NCBI GenBank assembly: GCA_001953115.1
Contig: LSSL01000764.1
Span: 1 to 64,000, forward strand
Direction of reading: 5' to 3'
Length of the DNA stretch: 64,000 nt
From: Smittium mucronatum
Lineage: Eukaryota; Kickxellomycota; Harpellomycetes; Harpellales; Legeriomycetaceae
The notes beneath the pieces were generated by a model that worked only from the letters and a program-made list of their open reading frames with translations, did not search any database and was not told the origin of the DNA. The translations under genes were made by a program, and so were the position numbers. Shown piece after piece: positions 52,126 through 60,958 of this stretch (position 1 is its first letter; each line of letters opens with the position of its first letter).

Positions 52126-53265
52126 TTTCGCTCACAAATCAGCAAGTAAAATGAAAATTTCGGAATAGATGAATAGAATAGCCTTAGTTTGGATCGGAAA
52201 GCGTAAAATATAATATTTATTACGATAGTATGGTTCCAAATTCGCATAAAGGGAAAGTTGGGGATTTATTAACACCATTGTATAGCAATTCAAGGAAACA
52301 CTATATAAAAGACCACAATTCCGGGGGCTAAATATATTTGCAGCTCTGATTTGTTATAAATTGACTGATTTTAGCTGAATAGATAAGATTGGTAGCCAAT
52401 AAACATGTATTGATTGGGGTTGGGGATCAGTTTTAGATTTCAACAGAATAAACTGCAGGTTATTTTTTACGCCTTATTACCCTTCAAAGCAAAAAAAAAA
52501 AAAGATGGCATTGCCAATTGGGGATAAATAGCTCATTTAATGGAATTTAGGACCAATAGAAGTAAATTTTAATCAGCTTTGAACTCCCATTTATCAGATA
52601 AAGTTCCAGATTGATTAGATTGATCAATCAAAGTGAAGGCCGAGTAATAGTGCAACAGCTTTATGGACTGTTTTCGGACACTTTTTTTTTTTTTTGCAGG
52701 AGATTTATCTTTTTGGCTCTAAAGCTTCACAAAAACTAAAAACATTTAAAACAAGCTGGAAGAAATTTCAGAAAAATTATTATCCAACCCCACTTTGACA
52801 CTAAAGAATAACCGGACTTCTTTGGGATTGGTTCAGGGGATATGCATTTGGAATCCTTCATTAAATACGGAAATGGCTTATTTTTGCAGTTGGTTATTAA
52901 ACACGGGCTTTTGTTTTTAATCTTTGGGCTTTTTAAATGCTTTCTCAGCCAATTTTATTTATTTCCAAAATTAATTACATAAATTTATACCGAATTTGTT
53001 AATTTAAATATATATCTCAAAGCAGTTTTTTCTCAAGTGTATTATTGGAGTATCCAGAAAAACGAATAAATTCAAATTATGTGATTTAGTGCAAATGAAT
53101 ACACTTTCCGCAAACTCTGGACTCTAAATAGGTTACACGGAAATGGGTTCCATTAAGTCAAATGTTTTCATATGGATTCCATTAAATAATACTGATATCA
53201 GCATAAAATTTCACTCGAAAAAAGTCTAGTATTGATAATTTCATGTTATATTTTTTGATGATTAA

Positions 53266-53288
53266 GGGGGGGGGTGTGTGTGTGTGTG
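53266..53288. repeat. G9 run followed by (TG)n
   Basis: Nine G then alternating TG. It is a simple sequence tract. Confidence 0.85.
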
Positions 53289-53817
53289 AATTAAATATGT
53301 AATCTTTCCAAAGATGGATCTATTGATTTGCCTTTAAGCTGTATGTAGTTGAAAGAAATCGAATTTAACCTTATTGGATACATATGAAGAAAACGGAGAT
53401 ATGTTAGACTTATCATACCCTATAATTTGCAAAAAAATTATTTTAATTAATGGATAATAAAGAAATATCATAAACTACTCATTTTAAACCCCATATAAAT
53501 TTTTAAAAAGCAATACTTTTTTTGTTTTATTTAAGCCTTCAAAAGAAAATGGTTGAAGGGCAGAAGAGCAATAAAAATATATAAACACACTACTATCAAT
53601 GAAATAAGAATATGTATTCAGCATCGGTCGCTTATATTGAGGTATTATAAAACCCTCATAGCTTAAACATGCGATTACTAATTCAATTGTAGTAAAGACT
53701 ATTAATATAAAGTTTCAAGTGTGCATAAATATTATTTGTCAATTTTTTGTCTTTATAGAAGGAAAAATGACGTTATCTTACAATAAAATTCCGTGATATA
53801 AAAATAAAAAAAAAAAA

Positions 53818-53833
53818 TATATATATATATATA
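53818..53833. repeat. (AT)n microsatellite
   Basis: Short AT alternation after an A-rich run. Confidence 0.8.
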
Positions 53834-54714
53834 GAAGGAAAACTTGTTTTTAATTATCCTTCATTTTCATTTTATGGATTTCAAATCCAGTTGAGGAATG
53901 AGCTCTTTACAATAAGCCTTTAGAAAGATTTTTTTAATCAAGGTTTCGGTCGCTTAGGAATATGTCGAAGAATAGCAAAAGTTAATTCAAAAATGAGATT
54001 TCAGCCCCAAATAAATGGGAAAAATACCATACCTACCCATTGTGTATATATCCATAATTCTAATTATAAGAATACTAAAAACAAATCTCGAGTTAAAAAC
54101 GATATATAATGTGTTCCATCAAAACCCAGCATGTTCAAAACTGGTTTGTTGTGGATATACTGGCCACATGAAATTATTCTACATTATGGAATATATTCTT
54201 GTATAACATATTTAAAACAGTTCAAAGCACTATAAACACAAATCTGTTTAATTTTATTATAGTTAAAAAAGGTTGAAATCCCTATCCCCCAATTCCCTTT
54301 TAATAGCCGAACAGCTCTAATTCTTCGCATCGACCGGTTTTTTGGGTTTTGAAAAAAGAACATACTTTTTCTACCTACTCTTTTTCCCTATTTATTTACT
54401 TTTTTTCCAGAGAATCTATTCAGGTAGTGCTTCCTTGGCTTACTTTTCTTCCATCAACTTTTCAGAAAAGATGTATTTTATATTTTAGACCAATGGAATT
54501 TGGATTATGGCTATTAAGTGGTATTATTCGATTAATGTTTATGAGATTGGCCAATATGTATGAGAATTTTCCTATAAAATAAAAGTCTTGGCGAAACATG
54601 TAAAATAATTAAATTAAATTAAATTAGTCTCTTTTTTTAATCGATTTAGTCGGATGAGTTTAGATTAGTTGGCACTAAATATTTGCAGCCAAAAATAGTT
54701 AATTGGTCATTTAA

Positions 54715-54878
54715 CCCTTTCCGGGCCCAAACTTGTGCTTTGCCCCTATTTGTGTATATTTACAATTCTAATTTGCCCAAATACGTGATCAACCCAATGG
54801 TACTCGAATAATATTAAACTAATAATAACATTGAGCGAAAAGTGAAAGCCATTTTTTGTACCATCGCCCCTGAAAGGG
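54715..54878 (-). mobile_element. TTAA-flanked miniature transposable element, family 1 (164 bp, intact)
   Basis: It has perfect TTAA on both sides (54,711-54,714 and 54,879-54,882). Its termini are CCCTTTCCGGGCCC and the inverse of CCCTTTCAGGGGC. The last 60 nt, read on the minus strand, match the left part of the 34.9 kb copy closely, and the other end matches 15.4 kb. Length, target and termini fit a non-autonomous piggyBac-like element. There is no transposase in the window. Confidence 0.85.
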
Positions 54879-54923
54879 TTAAAAAGCTGCCAAAAATAAT
54901 ATAAATTGCCGTATAGAGTTGAG

Positions 54924-55093
54924 CTCTTTCGTCTCCATGTGTGCTAAGTACTCCGATTTGCTAAATTTATACAAACTTATTAGCCAATTTCAACAGTTCG
55001 GCCAATAAAATGTTAATTTTTTGAATGGAAATCAAGACAGCATAAATATTGGGCATGAAAATGGCACGCAATGGCCCACCGGCGACGAAAGAG
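54924..55093 (-). mobile_element. TTAA-type miniature transposable element, family 2 (170 bp)
   Basis: The right side ends GGCGACGAAAGAG and is followed by TTAA (55,094-55,097). The left side starts CTCTTTCGTCTCC, with a mutated target (TGAG). Termini are inverted repeats of the CTCTTTCGTC type. Read on the minus strand it aligns along most of its length with copies at 34.4 and 15.5 kb. It starts only 45 nt from the family 1 element. Confidence 0.8.
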
Positions 55094-55281
55094 TTAAAGA
55101 ATCACAAGGTATTAATTGCTCAAGCTATTGAATAAAATCAAAGAATTGTTGGGGAAAGTGTTATATCCAAGTTTGTATATTAGTATTGAAAAAAGAGTTG
55201 ATATGAAGACAATATAAAATAATCGGAAAACATTATCTGAATGAAGCGGTTTTCAAAAGCCGAAATGAGACGGGTGGAGTT

Positions 55282-56109
55282 CTACTGTGTTGCATGGGCC
55301 TTAAAGGCTCTAAAAACCCTCTTACTTAGCGGAATAAGGCAGTTTATGCCCAAAAAGAGTGTTCCTAGAACCCACTTGATTGTATCTTGGTCGTTGATTT
55401 CTGCTGGGAAAAATGTTTTTGAAAATTTGCACAAGAGGTACGCAACTACTGCCTCGGAAACGTGTACTGCCACCGCGATTTTGTGAATAAACCAGGCTGT
55501 TTTTTGTCCGATTATGTACGTGTTAAAGAAGGAGAGAACATAGTTATTCTCAGAGTAGACCGGGTTAGTAGCTATATAATAGTTGAGCCCTAAACCAAAA
55601 AGTGTCAAAACTACATTTGTAATTGGCGGCATTCTGAACGCTACCATTCTTGCATCTCTTGATAACGAGTTCAATGAATTGTCCACAGAAGCTCCTAAAG
55701 ATAATTGAGACTCTTCAGCCAACTGGGAAATGTAGCTGTATATTTCTGTGCTTGTTCTCAAGGGTGTTCTTGATGCAAACGTCATGTCCTCTGTGACCAT
55801 TTCAGGACTAGTTTTTTCGACTTCAGGATTAGGCTCTTGAGTAGATCCTATCTCTGTAGTAGCTTCTCCAGCTTCATCTTCAGCGGGCTGGGGCTGATAA
55901 CTCCATTCGAGCGTAAAGCTTGAATCGTAGATATCTGTAATTTTTGCCTGCTCAACGTTCGGGCAATTTCCGAAATGTTTGGCTATGTAAATCAGACCTC
56001 TGCTGAATTTTGTGTTTATGTCGTTTATAACGAGAGAAACTCCTTCGCTGGCAGCAGCACTTCTTTTTCTATTTTTTAATCCTGACATTTCTTGCAATAT
56101 CGACTCCAC
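55282..56109 (-). CDS. Membrane protein with DUF2470-like N-terminus and DUF4499/TMEM254-like C-terminus
   Basis: A 275-residue single-exon protein. Residues about 24-70 ('VSLVINDINTK', 'IYIAKHFGNC', 'AKITDIYDSSFTLEW') resemble the DUF2470 fold known from heme-utilisation and related proteins. A polar, acidic linker (about 71-155) follows. Residues 161-268 contain at least three hydrophobic segments (about 163-180, 191-228 and 245-262). 'AVHVSEAVVAYLL' and 'KWVLGTLFLGI' match the pattern of DUF4499/TMEM254-like membrane domains, where the conserved histidine (here His216) precedes Glu-Ala. The function of this two-part arrangement is not known to me. A second Met at position 8 is an alternative start. 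It is divergent from the RsfS-like gene, with 457 nt between the starts. Confidence 0.75.
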   Translation of the reverse strand: MESILQEMSGLKNRKRSAAASEGVSLVINDINTKFSRGLIYIAKHFGNCPNVEQAKITDIYDSSFTLEWSYQPQPAEDEAGEATTEIGSTQEPNPEVEKTSPEMVTEDMTFASRTPLRTSTEIYSYISQLAEESQLSLGASVDNSLNSLSRDARMVAFRMPPITNVVLTLFGLGLNYYIATNPVYSENNYVLSFFNTYIIGQKTAWFIHKIAVAVHVSEAVVAYLLCKFSKTFFPAEINDQDTIKWVLGTLFLGINCLIPLSKRVFRAFKAHATQ

Positions 56110-56566
56110 AACTAGCTTAAACCAGCTTTTTTTCTTCTTGACTAATCACTATAAAATAAAATAATAATAATCTCGAGTTACGAAACGGCTTGAAGATTGA
56201 ATTAAGTTTACAAAATAGATTCCCCAAAAGCATATTTGAGCTTCAGCCCTTTTTTAATATTACTCAAATTAACTCTTTTATTTTTTTTTCTGTGCTACAG
56301 ATCACTGTCTTTTTACTGGTTGAATATATATAATCTACCGAATGGCTGTTGCGGAAAGTTGATCCAGGTCCAATGCTTTATTAGTCGCACAGATTTCTAC
56401 GTAATTTGCTCCATCTTTAATTTAATTTTTTTGCCAGGTTAATTTGTTGCGGCAAAACAGTTTTCTAAATATGCTCTAATATTACAAGCCCTACTTATCA
56501 CTTTCTCTCTTAAATGCTAATACAATCTTGCTCTCAAAATCACAGTAATATTACATCCTAGAAACC
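56110..56566. promoter_or_regulatory. Divergent intergenic promoter region
   Basis: 457 nt between the start codons of two genes pointing away from each other. It should carry both promoters. Pyrimidine-rich stretches are visible near 56,240-56,320. A 68-codon open frame inside it is not convincing. Confidence 0.5.
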
Positions 56567-57646
56567 ATGTTCAGATCTTCAGCCTCTTTAAGGCTATTAA
56601 ACAGCTGTTTAAGCCATAATTTTTATACAAGTAAAACTCTTTTGCCAAGGCTTGGTAAATTGAACGATCATAAAATCCCTTCTTATAGCCGTGGCATATC
56701 TTGTAGTTTATTTATTTTCAAAAAAAACAATGCACACTCTACTGAAAACAATCAAGATTTCGACTCGAAAACAGATGATTCAATCGAAAATACCGTTGAA
56801 TATATCGACAAATCCCTCTACCCCGAACTATATCCAGAAAATGAATTAGAGTCTGAAATTCAAAAAGAGTTGGATCTTGAAGCTAACTTTGACAAAGATC
56901 TTTATCCATCTCAAAAAAGCGACGAGTCCCTGAATTTACAAGATCCAAACGTTCAAATATTAGAATCCGATTTAGCAGATTCCGAATGGTTTGTTGATCA
57001 GCAATACGAAGATCAAATCAAAGATTCGGATATTACAAATGACCATAAACTTCCACTATGGAAGCGGAGAGCTCTGGAGAACTCTTCTATAAATCCGCTT
57101 GACGATCAGTCCCGGACTTTTAAACTATCAAGCGAAGATTTTTCTCTTGAAGGACTTGATTCGAGCTCTATTGCTGCTCTGAGTCTTCAAGTACTGTCGG
57201 CAGAAAACGCAATCAACCCAACTCTAATCGACGTTTCTGATCGTTGTTCGTGGGCAGAGAGGTTTGTGGTTGTTGAGGCTAGTAGTGTCAAGCATATGCA
57301 GTCCATGGCACACGAACTAATATCCATCTTCAAATCTTGTGCCAAGAAAGTTAACCCTAACCCCACTTCCGAAATCATCTACAATGTTGATGGCTGGGAC
57401 AGTAACGAATGGATTGCTATCGATTTGGGTTCCGTTATTATTCATATCTTTATGGCTGAGGCCCGCATGGCTTATGATCTAGAAACTTTGTGGTCAAAAG
57501 AAATCAAGCAGACTGGCTATGACCAATCCGATATGGTAATTAAGGAAAAGTTATCTGAAGAAGAAGCTGAGCTCGATATCTCAAATACCAACATTGATCA
57601 CGAGCCAGAATTTAGCCAGGACCTGTCCAAAACATCCCCTTCTTAA
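56567..57646 (+). CDS. Mitochondrial RsfS/Iojap-family ribosome-silencing/assembly factor
   Basis: A 359-residue protein whose C-terminal part (about 215-312) matches the RsfS/YbeB/Iojap family (human MALSU1, N-terminal domain of yeast Atp25). Seen in order are WAERFVVVEASSVKHMQSMA, a Glu-containing strand, WIAIDLGSVIIHIF (282-295) and RMAYDLETLW (300-309). The family binds uL14 on the large ribosomal subunit. The N-terminus (1-50) is rich in Arg, Ser and Leu without acidic residues, which fits a mitochondrial transit peptide. Residues about 55-160 form a long acidic, probably disordered region with repeated LYPE/LYPS. PLWKRRAL (163-170) sits before the domain. There is no Atp25-type C-terminal extension. 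It shares a promoter region with the membrane protein and is convergent with the epimerase, 168 nt between stops. Confidence 0.87.
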   Translation: MFRSSASLRLLNSCLSHNFYTSKTLLPRLGKLNDHKIPSYSRGISCSLFIFKKNNAHSTENNQDFDSKTDDSIENTVEYIDKSLYPELYPENELESEIQKELDLEANFDKDLYPSQKSDESLNLQDPNVQILESDLADSEWFVDQQYEDQIKDSDITNDHKLPLWKRRALENSSINPLDDQSRTFKLSSEDFSLEGLDSSSIAALSLQVLSAENAINPTLIDVSDRCSWAERFVVVEASSVKHMQSMAHELISIFKSCAKKVNPNPTSEIIYNVDGWDSNEWIAIDLGSVIIHIFMAEARMAYDLETLWSKEIKQTGYDQSDMVIKEKLSEEEAELDISNTNIDHEPEFSQDLSKTSPS

Positions 57647-57729
57647 ACAGCCCCCCTTTTAATTTTTCAAGAAGTCTTATTTTTTTACATGTGAAAAATT
57701 TATTGTTTTTATAGAATTAGAGTATAAAT

Positions 57730-57735
57730 AATAAA
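57730..57735 (+). terminator. Possible poly(A) signal for the RsfS-like gene
   Basis: AATAAA about 85 nt after the stop codon, in the interval between two convergent genes. In AT-rich DNA this is suggestive only. Confidence 0.4.
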
Positions 57736-57761
57736 AGAAAAAAAATTGCATCACGAGTTTA

Positions 57762-57767
57762 TTTATT
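57762..57767 (-). terminator. Possible poly(A) signal for the epimerase gene
   Basis: AATAAA on the minus strand about 48 nt after the epimerase stop codon. The two signals are close, so the 3' ends of the convergent transcripts may overlap. Confidence 0.4.
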
Positions 57768-57814
57768 GGACAAGATGCAGATTATTATGAGTTATAAACC
57801 ACAAAAAATAAATA

Positions 57815-59026
57815 TTAATTCTTTTGAACAGACATTGTGTATACTCCCTCCCAATGTTGGCCGGCTGGCAAGACTACGGGGCTGTCTACTGAACCTGCCT
57901 CAACGCAAAGCATTTCCTGGTATTCAGTGTCTCCGAAATCGGACATTCCCTTAGCAAGCTCAATCCAAGGATTCCAGACAACTATTTTATAAGAATTATA
58001 GAACGTAAAGAAGGATTAATAACAAGAGCTTGATGTTACAGCTAAAAGAAGGGAAAAAATCGTCAAGTGTTCTTACCGAAATCATTAAAACCAGTTTTGG
58101 TCAATTGCAGAGATTCAGACTCGTTTTCAAAGCTGAGGGCCAAAGAATCGGGAGCATCGACATACACTCTATCAGTGCTACCGGTGATAACCAAAGGTTC
58201 TTCGGGATTGACTTCATCACGAGTGCCCAAAACTTTGTCAACGTACTTGATTCCAGCCAAGCCTTGAAGACGAGTGCCGTTAATGTCGTTTGTGCGAAAG
58301 TAGGCATGTAACAAAGAAGTGAAGTCGAATTCGCGAGTATCGGTGTTTTCTACGTTGAGGGATAATTTCAAATCGGTTTCGCCCAAGAACACAGTCAAAA
58401 CCAATCTGAATTTGTACGGCCATGGGGAAGCAACGGTCTTTTCGTTCTCTGTGAGTAGGAATCGAGCTTGGACGCCGTCTACGCTGTCCTTATGGCCTAA
58501 AAACTCCCATCTGGTTACTCTAGCAAACCCATGTTGAGGCAATTTTCCTGGGCCGAATTGAGCTAAAATAATAAAATGAATGTTAATAAATCATGAATAA
58601 CCTAGTTTACATTTACGAGATTAAATAAAATGAATTTGGGCAAAGAATTATATATATGTGTGTGTAAGAGTTTCTTTACGGAACACAACGGGGATACCGC
58701 CACGGATAGCCTTAACGTCATTAAAAATTGCTTGCTTGCTAGTATCAAAAACAGAAATAAAAAACCGGAACTGAGGGAAATGTTCAATTTAACAAGATAA
58801 CAGCAAGTAGTAAGCGCCAAGATTTGGCTAAAGAAAAAGGTATTTGTAGAATTTGGATGGGCGGTAGTAGCAATGCGTACCTCAAGAAGATTCTTTCTTT
58901 TCCCAAAGATATCCAGGAAGTGATAGTGGCGCCATGGGTGTGAACAACGCATGCAGATCCAGTAGCACCCATGAGTACAACCTTGTCTACAATCCCATAG
59001 TGGTCGGTGGTAGTTTTAACTGGCAT
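57815..59026 (-). CDS. Glucose-6-phosphate 1-epimerase (aldose-1-epimerase family), four exons
   Basis: It interconverts alpha and beta anomers of hexose-6-phosphates, like yeast YMR099C. Minus-strand exons are 59,026-58,881, 58,738-58,680, 58,562-58,077 and 57,981-57,815. Introns are 142, 117 and 95 nt, GT-AG, with donors GTACGC, GTAAAG and GTAAGA. The product has 285 residues (yeast 297). Visible family features are HGATITSW (31-38), KAIRGGIPVVFPQFG (58-72) across the second junction, LPQHGFARVTRWEFLG (76-91), the likely catalytic His154 in LLHAYF, VVWNPWIE (231-238) across the third junction, and likely catalytic Glu258 in CVEAGS. Every junction restores a conserved block, so the gene model is firm. 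It is a cytosolic enzyme. It is convergent with the RsfS-like gene and perhaps divergent from a small gene starting at 59,402. Confidence 0.93.
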
Positions 59027-59401
59027 TCTTTATCTTATAATTAGTTGATATAATTCAGGTTTATTATTAAATCAATGTTGGCTTGACAAAAAGGAAACTC
59101 TTTAAAAAAAAAAGACTCGATAAAACCAACAACCTTTTAAACTTCCAGGAACTCTGCCATGGAACAATCGATTACACGTGCTGTGGAGCTGCAAATTACG
59201 AGCGAATTTATTCACATGGCAAGACTTCTTATTCAAGCTGCTAGCTAATTTCTCCTTTAGGTCTATTCTGATTCACCTCAAATCGAAATGATTCGTTCCT
59301 TTTTCCCGCCCTCAAAACCCCAACAAACCATCCAATAGTATTGATTGATCCGCAAGACAATCGATTTGAAACATTTACCAATTCCCAAACATCGACTCGC
59401 A
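59027..59401. other. Upstream region of the epimerase gene
   Basis: A 375-nt stretch visibly richer in G and C than other intergenic DNA here. It has short open frames in two plus-strand phases (for example from the ATG at 59,159, 29 codons). It should include the epimerase promoter. I do not see a convincing gene in it, but unrecognised exons are possible. Confidence 0.4.
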
Positions 59402-59734
59402 ATGGATGCTATTCTCGCCAGTACAGATTGCCCATTCAGCCCACACGCTGATCAAGACGCTGAAAATTCGTGAGCCAAAACCCCCTTATTATAAAACTAT
59501 TATTAACTCAGACAAAAGCCTAAAACTCGATTAATAAACTGGGTGTGTCGGGTCGAGAAAAAGGACTCATTACAGCAGATATCGGCACCAGTCCGCATTT
59601 CACTATGTCTGCAAAAAATCTTGATGCTCAATAAACTTCGAGCTTTTTTTAAAGAAAGCTTTATGCTAAACCCAATTCGACAAGTAACTTTTTATGGGGT
59701 TTGTTTGGTCAGCATTTCCCGCAATGTTGAATAA
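59402..59734 (+). CDS. Possible small spliced gene of unknown function
   Basis: This is a model, not a recognised family. Exon 1 (59,402-59,469) starts MDAILAST and ends before a good donor GTGAGC. A 42-nt intron ends in AACTCAG, and exon 2 runs 59,512-59,734. The reading frame stays open across the junction, giving 96 residues. Without the splice, exon 2 has no upstream ATG. The base composition is gene-like and sits in a GC-richer island. Residues near the end, 'NPIRQVTFYGVCLVSISRN', faintly recall the start of an OB fold such as Stn1, but I do not rely on that. The intron is much shorter than the others in the window (87-142 nt). A GTTTGT donor-like site inside the last block means the true 3' end could differ. 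It is divergent from the epimerase. Confidence 0.35.
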
Positions 59735-60125
59735 GTTTAGCGGCGTTTTCCTTTTTATTTTTAGACTAATATTATTTTAAAATCGTAAATTCACATACAA
59801 TATTTTTTCCAATAGCCCACTAAAAACAATAGCTATATTGTCAAACAGTAGCCACTTAAATTAAGCAAATGGAAGCAGATTTAGAAACGTGTATTTTTAT
59901 CAAATGAAAAAGGTAAATGTATTTTTTCTAGTGGTTGATATCTGTAAAATATTAAGAAATGAACTCTATTTATTCGTTTGAATTAAATTCACAAGCCAAC
60001 CAAATCTGCACCATGGAGCAGCGTTTAAAATGCAGACTTAAACCTGCTTCTACTACTAAGAGTTAAATACCTTGCTGTGGTTTAGGGGCTTAATGTTGTA
60101 TTTTTCGAAGTACAATATACCAAAA
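59735..60125. other. Intergenic stretch before the 60-kb repeat
   Basis: Mostly AT-rich with no gene seen. Any further exon of the candidate gene upstream would have to lie here. I found no convincing one. Confidence 0.4.
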
Positions 60126-60442
60126 TTTCACACAGATTTGTACTGTTCTTGGTTGGGAGTAGTGGAGATAGCGCACAGCGATTCGGAGGACAGCGATTCC
60201 AGAGGAGGACCATCTCGAAACAGAAGGAACCGATCGTTTAGCACAGCTGAGTCATAGTCTAGTGCACAAGTCAAGCGTTTGGCAGTCAGACATATCTCAA
60301 CGTCTAACACCTATTTGTAGAAAAGCCATGTCGATCAATCCCACGTTTGGGTAGGGGCCTAATTTTATTAATCCTGTTAGAAGCAGGCTCTGACTAGGAG
60401 CTCAATAGCTTCAATGAACTGTTGTTCATTGACAAAGAGCTT
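60126..60442 (-). repeat. Dispersed repeat copy, left of gap
   Basis: On the minus strand it carries a 60-codon open frame (60,310-60,128) containing LLFRDG and LESLSSESL, similar to the translation of the copy at 35.2-35.4 kb (LFRDG, LELLSSKSL). The final 262 nt (60,181-60,442) recur exactly after the gap. A small internal duplication, ACAGCGATTC twice in about 25 nt, lies near 60,175-60,200. The nature of the element is unknown: no terminal repeats, reverse transcriptase or other domain are visible. Confidence 0.55.
60181..60442 (+). repeat. 262-bp duplicated block, copy 1 (left gap flank)
   Basis: It starts ATTCGGAGGACAGCG and ends GACAAAGAGCTT directly at the N stretch. As far as I can compare, it is identical to 60,697-60,958. 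Confidence 0.9.
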
Positions 60443-60696
60443 NNNNNNNNNNNNNNNNNNNNNNNNNNNNNNNNNNNNNNNNNNNNNNNNNNNNNNNNNN
60501 NNNNNNNNNNNNNNNNNNNNNNNNNNNNNNNNNNNNNNNNNNNNNNNNNNNNNNNNNNNNNNNNNNNNNNNNNNNNNNNNNNNNNNNNNNNNNNNNNNNN
60601 NNNNNNNNNNNNNNNNNNNNNNNNNNNNNNNNNNNNNNNNNNNNNNNNNNNNNNNNNNNNNNNNNNNNNNNNNNNNNNNNNNNNNNNNNNNNNNNN
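60443..60696. other. Assembly gap (254 N)
   Basis: Undetermined bases between two copies of the same 262-bp block. Open frames crossing it are not real. Confidence 1.
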
Positions 60697-60958
60697 ATTC
60701 GGAGGACAGCGATTCCAGAGGAGGACCATCTCGAAACAGAAGGAACCGATCGTTTAGCACAGCTGAGTCATAGTCTAGTGCACAAGTCAAGCGTTTGGCA
60801 GTCAGACATATCTCAACGTCTAACACCTATTTGTAGAAAAGCCATGTCGATCAATCCCACGTTTGGGTAGGGGCCTAATTTTATTAATCCTGTTAGAAGC
60901 AGGCTCTGACTAGGAGCTCAATAGCTTCAATGAACTGTTGTTCATTGACAAAGAGCTT
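60697..60958 (+). repeat. 262-bp duplicated block, copy 2 (right gap flank)
   Basis: It begins exactly at the end of the N stretch with ATTCGGAGG and ends GAGCTT, where unique sequence (AATTCATAAC) continues. It is probably the same genomic sequence as copy 1, placed twice by the assembler. Confidence 0.9.

Larger units (their letters stand above)
52126..54710. other. Gene-free region upstream of PTPA
   Basis: The part next to 52,126 should hold the PTPA promoter. The rest has no supported gene. It includes a G9 run followed by (TG)n at 53,266-53,288 and an (AT)n run at 53,818-53,833. Open frames near 54.0-54.6 kb are short and look random. Confidence 0.5.

Noticed and set aside
58030..58537. 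Several plus-strand frames inside the epimerase
   Set aside because: They are shadows of epimerase exon 3, whose conserved blocks leave no doubt about the coding strand.
58602..58952. 116-codon minus-strand frame
   Set aside because: It runs through epimerase introns in a frame different from the exons.
59159..59337. Short frames upstream of the small candidate gene (29 codons from ATG; a further open run after a TTTAG acceptor)
   Set aside because: Only a weak donor (GTGGAG) could join them, giving about 33 residues. A different frame is equally open there, so I left them out.
59512..59734. Assignment of the candidate small gene to Stn1 or another OB-fold telomere protein
   Set aside because: The likeness rests on about a dozen residues near the end and no downstream OB-fold sequence follows. 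It is too weak for a name.
60377..60826. Open frames of 111-149 codons across the second gap
   Set aside because: They read through N and depend on the duplicated flank.
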